Shown: positions 7,094 through 14,368 of the stretch, piece by piece
Position numbering within the stretch: the stretch's first letter is position 1
Layout of the letters: each line of letters opens with the position of its first letter
NCBI GenBank assembly: GCA_038203695.1
Contig: JBBRDQ010000093.1
Span: forward strand, 1-18,767
Origin: M3007 sp038203695
GTDB lineage: Bacteria; Bacteroidota; Bacteroidia; Chitinophagales; Saprospiraceae
Reading direction: 5' to 3'
Length of the DNA: 18,767 nt
Notes under the pieces: model-generated
What the model was told of the DNA's origin: nothing
The model's database searches: none
The model's input: the letters and a program-made list of their open reading frames with translations, nothing else
Program-made: the position numbers and the translations under genes

Positions 7094-7123
7094 TAACCAT
7101 TAACCATTAACCATTAACCATTA
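7094..7123. repeat. Heptanucleotide tandem repeat (AACCATT, four copies)
   Basis: Four perfect consecutive copies occupy 7095-7122, just after the stop codon of the lipoprotein gene and before its terminator. The array is non-coding, so a change in copy number would alter only the 3' untranslated region. Confidence 0.9.
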
Positions 7124-7128
7124 CTGCG

Positions 7129-8115
7129 TTATTTACTGTACAAATGCACCCATTTCCCATTCCGCACGAATTTGCCGGATTCTGGGGTTGGGCTGGCATT
7201 TGCAGCCGACAGTCTTGCCACTTGCTGAAAGTGATTTTGTACTACTTCCTCGGCAACATTCACCTTGGCTTCGGCAGTGCCGGCTTCGGCTACATAACCG
7301 TGCAACAGGGCCGCGTATTGGCGTTTGAAAAGATCAGACTGACCAAAAATATCTACTCCGAGCACCCGATCGCCGCAAACTACGACCATACCGACCACGT
7401 TCGCCTGTTCCTGCATTTTACCTTCAAAAAAGCGCAAATAAGCATCGCGTTTGGCCTTTTCTTCACTCTCATTATCGAGTGCTGTGTAAGCGCGGGTGCT
7501 GGATTCGGCACCATTGGCGGAAGTTACTTTGCCTACTGCCGACCACACCTCGTTCTGGTCGCCACTGCGCTGAATAGCCTGGCGTACCTGTGGACTGGCC
7601 ACGTTGAAATAACCTTTGAAGGCGGCCACTTGTTTTTCTTCCTGGGATGCCGACTCATTATAGTAGTGTGAGCGGCCTTGTTCTACGCAGAATACTTCCA
7701 GATTTTTGACCGTACCCGGCAGCACCACGTCTTCGTGGGCAAATACGCGGTCCTGGTTGCCGCCTTTTACCACATCGCCCGACATAATATAAACCGTATC
7801 CTGGGTCTTATTCTGTACCGTAAGTCCGCGGTACCAGCTGTCCTCAGAGCGGCCGAATTTGCGCCGTTCGGTGACGCGGAAACCGGGCATTTCCATCGCT
7901 TCGGCCATGGTTTTGTAAGCGCCTACGGTATTATTGGCCGTTATAGCCGCCGCATCGGCGATAATTGGGTAGATGCGCAGGTTTTTGTATTCCCACTCCG
8001 GGTTTGCCGTGGTAAGCAGTTGCAGGTTGTTTCCAGATAATTGGGGCTGGTTTTGGTCTTGCTGGCAAGCGGCAAAAACAGCGATAAGAGAGAGGCAGAG
8101 AAGGAGTTGTTTCAT
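7129..8115 (-). CDS. Lipoprotein with an ARPP-1/DUF6569-like domain
   Basis: A 328-residue exported protein. The N-terminus MKQLLLCLSLIAVFAACQQ is a lipoprotein signal with Cys17 as the likely lipidated residue, placing it at the membrane facing the periplasm or beyond. The main domain contains YIMSGDVVKGGNQDRVF (109-125), a run ending LEVFCVEQGRSHYYN (139-153), and VVGMVVVCGDRVLGVDIFG nearer the C-terminus. The Gly-Gly-x-Gln-x-Arg and Cys-Val-Glu-x-x-Arg pattern matches my memory of the ARPP-1 (DUF6569) family, whose biochemical role is unknown to me. It is flanked by its own promoter box (8147-8154) and a strong terminator, so it is probably a single-gene transcript. The domain name is probable; the lipoprotein call is firm. 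Confidence 0.82.
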   Translation of the reverse strand: MKQLLLCLSLIAVFAACQQDQNQPQLSGNNLQLLTTANPEWEYKNLRIYPIIADAAAITANNTVGAYKTMAEAMEMPGFRVTERRKFGRSEDSWYRGLTVQNKTQDTVYIMSGDVVKGGNQDRVFAHEDVVLPGTVKNLEVFCVEQGRSHYYNESASQEEKQVAAFKGYFNVASPQVRQAIQRSGDQNEVWSAVGKVTSANGAESSTRAYTALDNESEEKAKRDAYLRFFEGKMQEQANVVGMVVVCGDRVLGVDIFGQSDLFKRQYAALLHGYVAEAGTAEAKVNVAEEVVQNHFQQVARLSAANASPTPESGKFVRNGKWVHLYSK

Positions 8116-8146
8116 GCTGAGAGCGTTTTGAAATATACGAACGTAA

Positions 8147-8154
8147 CAAAAATA
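8147..8154 (-). promoter_or_regulatory. -7 box of the ARPP-1-like lipoprotein gene
   Basis: The minus strand reads TATTTTTG, an exact TAnnTTTG match, 31 nt upstream of the ATG at 8115. It is back to back with the box of the divergent acyltransferase gene. Confidence 0.5.
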
Positions 8155-8164
8155 AGAAAAGTTT

Positions 8165-8172
8165 TACTTTCG
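8165..8172 (+). promoter_or_regulatory. Candidate -7 box of the acyltransferase gene
   Basis: TACTTTCG is one base off TAnnTTTG and lies only 4 nt before the ATG at 8177, so the message would be leaderless or nearly so. The next in-frame ATG (residue 27) would cut into the hydrophobic N-terminus, so 8177 is kept. Confidence 0.35.
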
Positions 8173-8176
8173 CCGC

Positions 8177-9481
8177 ATGAAATTTAGCCTTCGCCGATAT
8201 AGTAGTGGCACGCTGTACGTAATTTTCCATCCGCTTGTGCTTTTGGTGTTCCGGATGTTTTTCCGTAAACTCTACATTCACAACCGCCATGCCGTGCCGG
8301 CTGCAAAACCCGTACTGGTGGCTTCCAACCATCCGACGGCGTTTATCGACCCGCTTTTGTTGTGTTGTTTTCTCAATCCGCCGTTGTATAACATGACGCG
8401 CGGGGATATTTTCCGCAAGCCGTTTTTTCGTAAATTACTCGAAGAAGTCAATATGTTTCCGGTATTTCGCCATCGCGATGGTTATAACAGCCGCGATCGC
8501 AATGACGAGGTCTTTGACTTTTGCATCGAGCGACTGCATACGAACCACGCGGTCGGAATCTACGTGGAAGGGGAGCACCATTCCGACAAACGGCTTCGGC
8601 CGCTGCAAAAGGGCCTGGCGCGGATCGCTTTCGGCGCATACGAACAATATCGCCAACCCGATTTGCAGATCGTGCCCGCCGGCTGCAACTATGCCTTCGC
8701 CGATCGGCCCCGCGATATCGGCATGGTGAATATTGGTCAGCCTATTTTCGTGCGCGATTATTGGGAACTGTACCAGCAAAATTCCGCTTCGGCGATCAAG
8801 CGCCTGAATGAAGACATTGAAAAGGCCCTGCTGCCGTTGTGTTATCACATTGCCGACCCGGCTGATGACGTTTTAGCCGAACAACTTCTGACCCTGCACC
8901 GCAGCGATAATCCCAATGCGCTATTGCCGGTAGTTGTTTTTGACGGAAAGCCTTTTTTGCGGGAGAAAAAAATACTTGACGACCTAACTACGCTATCCGT
9001 TGCCGCAAAAGCAATCTTGCAAGAACGCGCTGGCAGGTATTTTGAAACCTTAAAACACGCCGGTCTAAACGATGCTGCACTGGCTAATCCGGGGTGGGGG
9101 CGTATGACCTGGCTGGTGTTTTTGGTGGGCGCATGGGTGCCGTTTGTGGTCGGTTATATCGCGCGTTTGCCGGTTTTATCGCTGGCGCTGTACATTTCGG
9201 GGACGAAAGTGCAGAAAAAGGAGTTTTACGGCAGCGTATTTTTTGGGGTGGAAATGTTGGGCGGGTTGGTTTATTTTCTGCTGTTGCTTGGCATCAGTTT
9301 TTTTGTGGCCAATCCATACCTGATCGCGCTGGTACTATTGACGCCGTTGCTGGGCTGGTTTTCCGTTTTTTACGGTGAAATATTTACCCGCTGGCGTGCT
9401 GCCCGTGCCGCTGCGGCATACGCGGGCCGCGCAGAATTGTTATCTTTACGCAGTCAACTGACCACTCCCACCTCCAATTAG
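8177..9481 (+). CDS. Lysophospholipid (1-acyl-glycerol-3-phosphate type) acyltransferase, PlsC superfamily, with C-terminal membrane domain
   Basis: It probably transfers an acyl chain to a glycerolipid at the cytoplasmic membrane. A hydrophobic N-terminus (about 11-29) precedes the acyltransferase domain. Its catalytic block reads NHPTAFIDP (51-59), so His52 and Asp58 are five residues apart instead of the usual four of PlsC; I recall the HX5D form from Bacteroidota relatives. The EGEHH...LRPLQKGLARIAF block (131-152) and IVPAG (165-169) match the later PlsC motifs. After a linker of about 130 residues come two or three membrane segments (about 311-330, 355-380 and 381-400), an extension not found in simple PlsC. 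The total of 434 residues exceeds the roughly 240 of E. coli PlsC. It diverges from the lipoprotein gene and is probably co-transcribed with the gene at 9524. The acyl acceptor cannot be told from sequence. Confidence 0.85.
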   Translation: MKFSLRRYSSGTLYVIFHPLVLLVFRMFFRKLYIHNRHAVPAAKPVLVASNHPTAFIDPLLLCCFLNPPLYNMTRGDIFRKPFFRKLLEEVNMFPVFRHRDGYNSRDRNDEVFDFCIERLHTNHAVGIYVEGEHHSDKRLRPLQKGLARIAFGAYEQYRQPDLQIVPAGCNYAFADRPRDIGMVNIGQPIFVRDYWELYQQNSASAIKRLNEDIEKALLPLCYHIADPADDVLAEQLLTLHRSDNPNALLPVVVFDGKPFLREKKILDDLTTLSVAAKAILQERAGRYFETLKHAGLNDAALANPGWGRMTWLVFLVGAWVPFVVGYIARLPVLSLALYISGTKVQKKEFYGSVFFGVEMLGGLVYFLLLLGISFFVANPYLIALVLLTPLLGWFSVFYGEIFTRWRAARAAAAYAGRAELLSLRSQLTTPTSN

Positions 9482-9523
9482 GGGATGTAAGATTCATGCT
9501 TCACGGTTCATTTCTCACGCCAC

Positions 9524-10198
9524 ATGCAAAACGTTCCGATCTGGAAAAAATGGCTCTCTTACCTGACGCCGGTTACGCTGGAAGAAGCAGGTTCCGAACA
9601 GAATCCCGAACTGGTCGTATTGCTCGATCAAGGGCGCCTGCAATTGCTGAGCGGCGATGCGATTTATTCGTGGGACGACTTGTACCGCAACTTCCTGATA
9701 GCGTTCGGCAAACTGAATCTGGAAAAGCGCAACTACGAAGATGTGTTATTGCTGGGACTGGGACTGGGTAGCGTGCCGCTTATTTTGGAGCAGAAATACG
9801 GCCGCAATTACAACTACACCGCCATTGAATGGGACGAAACGGTGGCCGAACTCGCCTCCAAATACACCCTGCCACGGCTGAAAAGTTTTATTGAAATCGT
9901 AACTGCCGATGCCGAAGTATTTGTGGAAGTCTGCGAAGAAACGTACGACATGGTCATCGTGGATATTTTTGAAGATGATCTGACGCCACCACAATTTGAG
10001 ACCCAGGAATTTCTGGAAACCTGTTCCGACCTGTTGCGGCCCGGCGGATTATTACTCTTCAACCGCCTGCATGGGGAAGGCAAAGACAAAACCTTTTCCG
10101 AACGCTTTTTCGAGCGCACCTTCCAGCGCGTCTTTCCCGCCGCGTACTACATCGATACCCAAGGCAACTGGATCCTCTGTTATGAAAAAAAGGTATAA
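9524..10198 (+). CDS. Spermidine-synthase-like class I methyltransferase-fold protein
   Basis: A 224-residue soluble protein with a Rossmann-type SAM-binding core: DVLLLGLGLGSVPLIL (73-88, glycine-rich loop), TAIEWDE (99-105, acidic residue after strand 2), TADAEVF (127-133) and DMVIVDIFEDDLTPPQF (142-158). This order and spacing resemble polyamine aminopropyltransferases (SpeE), but the GGGDG loop of true spermidine synthase is replaced, so polyamine synthesis should not be assumed. The likely cofactor is S-adenosylmethionine or a derivative; the substrate is unknown. It starts 42 nt after the acyltransferase stop with no promoter box seen between, which suggests one transcript, and converges with the TPR gene only 18 nt away. 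Confidence 0.78.
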   Translation: MQNVPIWKKWLSYLTPVTLEEAGSEQNPELVVLLDQGRLQLLSGDAIYSWDDLYRNFLIAFGKLNLEKRNYEDVLLLGLGLGSVPLILEQKYGRNYNYTAIEWDETVAELASKYTLPRLKSFIEIVTADAEVFVEVCEETYDMVIVDIFEDDLTPPQFETQEFLETCSDLLRPGGLLLFNRLHGEGKDKTFSERFFERTFQRVFPAAYYIDTQGNWILCYEKKV

Positions 10199-10216
10199 CC
10201 CATAACGCGTAACCTT

Positions 10217-12031
10217 TTATTGCACTTTGTCTCCCCGCAAGATCCGGAAGCGTTTGCGTGCTTCCACGGCATAGACACTGCCGGAGTAATCCATAAAGAT
10301 TTTCTCGTACAGCGTTTTGGCTTTTTCTAGGTCATTGAGTTGATTTTCATAGAGCTGTGCCAGGGCATACAGCGCGTTGTCGGCGCGAATATCTTCTTTA
10401 AATTTATCGGCTACTTCCTGATAGAGTGCGGCGGCTTTCGGATAATCGCGTTTTTTCTCATAAATTTGGGCTTCCAGGTACAGAATGTCGTCTTGCAGCG
10501 AGTGTTCGGGGAAATCGCGCCGCAGCGAATCCAGTTTCAAAAATGCCTCGTCGAAGCGATTCTGGTACACCAGCAACTCGGCCCCCGAATATAGCGAAAT
10601 AGCCACCGAATTGGTGTCCAGGTTCAAATTATCCATGATGAAAACCGACAGATCGAGCGCGTCGTTGGCGATCAGACGCGAAGTAGCCGCTTTCAACACA
10701 TCGAATTGCGCCTGCGCCCATTGAAAATCGCCGTTGAAATAGGACAAACGGGCATTTTTAAAACGCGCTTCCTGGCCCAGTTGCTCTTCCTTGAAATCCT
10801 TATCCACCTGACTGTATAGCAGCGTGCTTTCCCAAATGTCACCGTTGATCAGGTAATAATCGCCGAGGCTCAGTTTGACATGGGCCAGGGTAAAACGGTC
10901 GATCCCAGGCGACTGTTTGAGCCCTTCCAATAAAGCGATGGCCTTGGGCAGGTCGTTGGTGTAATACGCCTCTAAATCAGCGAGTTGCATTAAAATATTG
11001 GCGGTTTGTTTATTGGTGCCGTATTGCGCGATAAAACTTTCATAGTCCGTCTCCAGGGCTTTCAAATCCGCCTGGGTATAGGAAAAACCCTCGGTTATTT
11101 TCTTGCGGCGGCACTCCATCACCTCGCGTTTAGCGTCGTAGAAAAACGCGTTCACCGCGCCTTTTTCCGTAATAATATAGTCGTAGGCAGTAATAGCCGT
11201 CTCGTAATCCCGTGCGTCGGCGGCATCTCCGGCGAGTTTGAATACGCGTTGTCCGCTTTCACCGAGGCGTTTGTCCAGCGCTTTATACTGGCGCAGGGCA
11301 CTCTTGAAATCACGGCGTTGTACAAACGACCAGGCAAGTAATTCTACCAGATCGGGGTTTTCATCGTTTTGAATCCGGGCGTACAACTGTGTTTGCAGGT
11401 CGGTGAATTCGGCGGGGGCGAGGTAACGGGCCAACAGCGTCTGGATCGTCGGCATTCTGCCCGGCTCGCCGTTGAGTGCGTTGAGGTAATATTCGATCAT
11501 TTTGCCGGCATCACCCTTACGCCGGTAGAGCTCCGCCAGGTTGAAGGCAAAAATATTGGGGTCTTTCAGGAGTTGTCCGCCGCGTTCATAGGTTTTGATC
11601 GAGTTGTCAAAATCCGAATTGCGGTAAAATGCGCTGGCCAGGCTTTGCACGGCGGAGTAATCGGCCGCCATTTTGCCGATGGCTTTATCATATTGCGCGT
11701 TCGCTTCGTCCGTTTTTTCCTGCTGGGCAAACAGATTCCCGTACGTAACATACAGGTTTACGTTTTCCGGCATGCGTTTCATCTGCTTTTTGATCGCCTT
11801 TTCGCAGGCATCGTACGCTTTCAGATTGAGCAGGCATTCGACGTAACGACCGAAATAAAAATCGTTTCGCTCGTCGTTTTCGACGATCTGACCGTATAAA
11901 GCAGCGGCTTTTTCAAATTCGCCATCGGTAAAATACTGATTAGCCAGGTTGGGATCCTGGGCTTGCATAGAGCCTAGAAAGCCGGCAAAAGCAATTAAAA
12001 ACGCGATCGTACGCGACAAACAAACGCTCAT
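10217..12031 (-). CDS. Secreted tetratricopeptide-repeat protein
   Basis: A 604-residue protein with a signal peptide (about 1-24, ending SMQAQ), so it is expected in the periplasm. From there to the C-terminus it is almost entirely helical repeats of TPR type, for example YFTDGEFEKAAALYGQIVENDERN at the start and DNALYALAQLYENQLNDLEKAKTLYEKIFMDYSGS at the end. The spacing and the PxxSxYAxEA-like close (SGSVYAVEARKRFR) recall YbgF/BamD-style TPRs. TPRs bind other proteins, so a scaffold or envelope-assembly role is possible but not shown. The promoter box at 12068-12061 supports the start. Its stop lies 18 nt from the convergent methyltransferase-like gene, with no clear terminator between them. 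Confidence 0.87.
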   Translation of the reverse strand: MSVCLSRTIAFLIAFAGFLGSMQAQDPNLANQYFTDGEFEKAAALYGQIVENDERNDFYFGRYVECLLNLKAYDACEKAIKKQMKRMPENVNLYVTYGNLFAQQEKTDEANAQYDKAIGKMAADYSAVQSLASAFYRNSDFDNSIKTYERGGQLLKDPNIFAFNLAELYRRKGDAGKMIEYYLNALNGEPGRMPTIQTLLARYLAPAEFTDLQTQLYARIQNDENPDLVELLAWSFVQRRDFKSALRQYKALDKRLGESGQRVFKLAGDAADARDYETAITAYDYIITEKGAVNAFFYDAKREVMECRRKKITEGFSYTQADLKALETDYESFIAQYGTNKQTANILMQLADLEAYYTNDLPKAIALLEGLKQSPGIDRFTLAHVKLSLGDYYLINGDIWESTLLYSQVDKDFKEEQLGQEARFKNARLSYFNGDFQWAQAQFDVLKAATSRLIANDALDLSVFIMDNLNLDTNSVAISLYSGAELLVYQNRFDEAFLKLDSLRRDFPEHSLQDDILYLEAQIYEKKRDYPKAAALYQEVADKFKEDIRADNALYALAQLYENQLNDLEKAKTLYEKIFMDYSGSVYAVEARKRFRILRGDKVQ

Positions 12032-12060
12032 GTGTTAAAATGTTTGGGAAAATGCAAGTG

Positions 12061-12068
12061 CAAAAGTA
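12061..12068 (-). promoter_or_regulatory. -7 box of the TPR gene
   Basis: The minus strand reads TACTTTTG followed by CAC, an exact TAnnTTTG match, 29 nt upstream of the ATG at 12031. No matching -33 element was seen. Confidence 0.5.
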
Positions 12069-12110
12069 CCTTAATTAACGCGCAGCCGGGCTTTGTGTTT
12101 TGATTTCGCT

Positions 12111-12150
12111 AAAAAAACAAAACCGGGACAAGGATTGCTCCCGCCCCGGT
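12111..12150 (-). terminator. Intrinsic terminator of the cytochrome c peroxidase gene
   Basis: On the minus strand, ACCGGG (12150-12145) pairs with CCCGGT (12127-12122), with a possible inner GGA-GCAA-TCC stem. It is followed at once by TTTGTTTTTTT (12121-12111). It sits 36 nt after the peroxidase stop at 12187. Confidence 0.75.
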
Positions 12151-12186
12151 GATGTGGTTCACATTCTAAACTGCTTCGTAGGCGTA

Positions 12187-13344
12187 TTAATTGAAGGGAT
12201 TGGAATACTTTATGTCTTTCGTCATGGATTCATCGGTCAGCGTATTCAAAAACGCCAGCAAAGCGCGTTTGTCCAGGGCGTCCAGTCCCAAGCGAAGGGG
12301 CGAGCCATCGATGTTGCGCAGTTTTGGGTCGAGGGTATTACTCAGGGCGATGTGGCCATTGTAGTGGTCTACCACTTCTTCGAGTGTCTTGAAGCGGCCG
12401 TCGTGCATGTAAGGTGCCGTGAGCGCGATATTGCGCAGACTCGGGATGCGGAACTGGCCGTCTTTACCCGGGTCTTTTGAAATCATGTCGAGGCCGATAT
12501 TGGCCGTGCCCTTGACCGTTTCGCCGCCATATTCACCGCCTGGAAAGTCGGCCGCTGCAAAATTAGCGCCGGCATGGCACTGTCCGCATTTGGCGCGACC
12601 CATGAACAGGTCCTTGCCCATTTTTTCCAGGGTATTGAATCCGGCAAAATTGTTGACTTCTTCCTGGTCGAAACGCGAATTGGATGTCGTAATCGAGCAA
12701 ACGAACTGTGCCAGTGCATCGGCGAGATTATCCTCGGTGATGTACGGCGTGCCGTAGGCTTTTTGGAACAAGGCAGGGTAGTAGTCCACCTGCGCTAGTT
12801 TGCGGGTAAGGGAAGCCATGTCCTCAATGCCCATTTCAATGTGGTTCTGGATCGGCTTGGTGACCAGATCGCGCACGGAACTGGAGCGGCTGTCCCAGAA
12901 CAGGTTACTGTTAAAGCCTGGATTAATGATTGCCATGGAGTTGCGGGACGTTACTTTGCCGCCAAAACCGGTGCTGACGATTGCGCCGTCGGCAAACGCG
13001 CGTTCCTGATGGTGGCAGGTCGCGCAGGCCACCGTGTTATTGAGCGACAACTGTGGATCATAGAACAATACGCGGCCCAAGGTTGCGCCCGGGTTGGTAA
13101 CTGGCGGGTTGGCCGAATTAAAGCCAAAACCAAAACCGTTAAAACTTGGATCGATAACGATACCGCCGTTTATACCGCCGTTCACAAAACCTCCGAAGGA
13201 GGCGGGCATTTTGAGCGAATAGTCAAACTCCTGCGCTGGCAGATTGGGTGTTTTTGTCGTAGTGCCGGTATTTTCCTTTTGGCAGCCAAACAAAATGGCA
13301 AAAGCGATGAAACCCGCGAAGGCAAACGAGATAACTTTTTTCAT
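12187..13344 (-). CDS. Di-haem cytochrome c peroxidase (CcpA/MauG family) lipoprotein
   Basis: Family members reduce hydrogen peroxide with electrons from cytochrome c, or oxidise other substrates, outside the cytoplasm. From ATG 13344 the protein has 385 residues. A lipoprotein signal ends FAILFGC, with Cys21 the likely lipid site. Two c-type haem sites follow: CATCH at 107-111 and CGQCH at 253-257. Other family landmarks are GRVLFYDPQLSLNNTVACATCH, FWDSR (149-153) and TAPYMHDGRF (309-318), whose Met is a candidate axial ligand. Between the lipid anchor and the first haem domain lies a Gly/Phe/Asn-rich segment (about 50-80) that looks like a flexible linker. A longer form from 13437 would put a non-secretory leader ahead of the signal peptide and is rejected. 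The enzyme class is secure; the true substrate is not. Confidence 0.92.
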   Translation of the reverse strand: MKKVISFAFAGFIAFAILFGCQKENTGTTTKTPNLPAQEFDYSLKMPASFGGFVNGGINGGIVIDPSFNGFGFGFNSANPPVTNPGATLGRVLFYDPQLSLNNTVACATCHHQERAFADGAIVSTGFGGKVTSRNSMAIINPGFNSNLFWDSRSSSVRDLVTKPIQNHIEMGIEDMASLTRKLAQVDYYPALFQKAYGTPYITEDNLADALAQFVCSITTSNSRFDQEEVNNFAGFNTLEKMGKDLFMGRAKCGQCHAGANFAAADFPGGEYGGETVKGTANIGLDMISKDPGKDGQFRIPSLRNIALTAPYMHDGRFKTLEEVVDHYNGHIALSNTLDPKLRNIDGSPLRLGLDALDKRALLAFLNTLTDESMTKDIKYSNPFN

Positions 13345-13750
13345 GGTACTAATTTTTATTTGAAAAGGAAGGGTTAGGCAACGTTTGGTAGCGTTAAAAA
13401 TAATACGATACAATATAATTCGGGTAAGAAAATCCAAAATTTAGCATTTCTTTAACCCAAAGACGCAATAAAACGCAATCGGGTTGGGTGGTGCTGCCTG
13501 TTTTTTGCAGAAATTGTCTGGACTGGGTTGGTACATACTTTTCGCGCGTAATTTTTCACCATTTTAGACCTTTGTTTTTTACTATCTCCAGCATTGCTGT
13601 CATCGGGAGCGTCAGCGAAGAACCTGGGTATAAGAGCCGCTATTTTTACAGACACGCCCATCAAGCAACTCGCTGCTTCAATAAGTCATTGTGCGCGGGT
13701 TTTTTTGACGACCCCCGATGCATTGACTGATTGCAGCATCTTTACCGCCA
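13345..13750. other. Non-coding interval of about 400 bp with no assigned gene
   Basis: It lies between the start of the peroxidase gene and the stop of a barrel-protein gene. Short ORFs exist on both strands (80 residues plus, 70 residues minus) but overlap each other, lack start signals and have no recognisable domain. No exact TAnnTTTG box for the peroxidase gene was found. The stretch CCCAAAGACGCAATAAAACGCAA near 13457 and the text around 13600-13630 read like the short repeats common between Bacteroidota genes, but no second copy is present in this window. Confidence 0.5.
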
Positions 13751-14332
13751 CTAATTGATATAGTAATTCAAAAACAGCCCTACCGGCGGGATAAACCGAA
13801 TGCCCAACCCCTCGCCGCTTAACAAGCCAATGAGTTCTGTTTCAGTGGTTAAGGTGATGCGTGGCGCAAGTGCAAACTCGATACCCAATCCAAAACCGAG
13901 GCCGATTCCGCCAGTGTCGTCCACATTGGTGTTGTCTTCGCCGGGTATATTCAGTGGGCCGATCGAGCCGATAATTTCGCTGATCCGATAATACGCCCAG
14001 CGTTCGCTGATGTTAAAGCGCCTTTCCAGACCGAGTTGCAAATGCAGGAAATTTTTTCCCGCCACATCGTCTGGATCGATGCCAACGCCCAAGCCAAAGC
14101 GGAATGCCCGGGAGCCTTTGCGGTAGTAGCGGAACCGCGCTTGAAATGGTCCCGATTGTTGTGGATTGACCCGGTTGAATGGGATCAAGTGGGTCAATAA
14201 TGGCGTCATATTCAACGCAGCTACGCGTGCTTTGGGGTAATAGGTTTTCTTGAGCAACGCGATGGTGTCTTGCGCTGATATACTGCCCGCCAACCCGCAA
14301 ATCGCCCATAGTATGTAGATTGCTTTTTTCAT
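13751..14332 (-). CDS. Secreted barrel-like protein of unknown function (second of a pair)
   Basis: A 193-residue protein with a signal peptide (MKKAIYILWAICGLAGSISAQ). The rest is rich in alternating hydrophobic/polar strands: PFQARFRYYRKGSRAFRFGLGVG, KNFLHLQLGLERRF, GGIGLGFGLGIEFAL, PRITLTTETELIGLL. It ends in the aromatic LFLNYYIN, the kind of C-terminus found in small outer-membrane beta-barrels. It follows the gene at 14369 by 36 nt on the same strand and resembles it in the PRITLTTETELIGLL / PRITLSTEAALYAMG block and the closing strand, so the two are probably tandem paralogues in one operon. No specific function can be read. Confidence 0.78.
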   Translation of the reverse strand: MKKAIYILWAICGLAGSISAQDTIALLKKTYYPKARVAALNMTPLLTHLIPFNRVNPQQSGPFQARFRYYRKGSRAFRFGLGVGIDPDDVAGKNFLHLQLGLERRFNISERWAYYRISEIIGSIGPLNIPGEDNTNVDDTGGIGLGFGLGIEFALAPRITLTTETELIGLLSGEGLGIRFIPPVGLFLNYYIN

Positions 14333-14368
14333 AAATTGCTGAAAATCAAAAAGTTGTTAGGGTTGGTT

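Noticed and set aside
7094..7123. AACCATT array as a CRISPR or telomere-like element
   Set aside because: There are no spacers and only four 7-nt units, so it is a simple tandem repeat.
7144..8040. Two plus-strand ORFs of 175 and 120 residues
   Set aside because: Both are antisense to the ARPP-1-like lipoprotein gene, which has a lipobox, promoter box and terminator.
11369..11899. 176-residue plus-strand ORF
   Set aside because: Antisense to the TPR gene, where the repeat pattern is continuous on the minus strand.
13452..13730. Short ORFs of 70 residues (minus) and 80 residues (plus) in the interval before the peroxidase gene
   Set aside because: They overlap on opposite strands, lack promoter boxes and show no recognisable domain, so neither was called as a gene.
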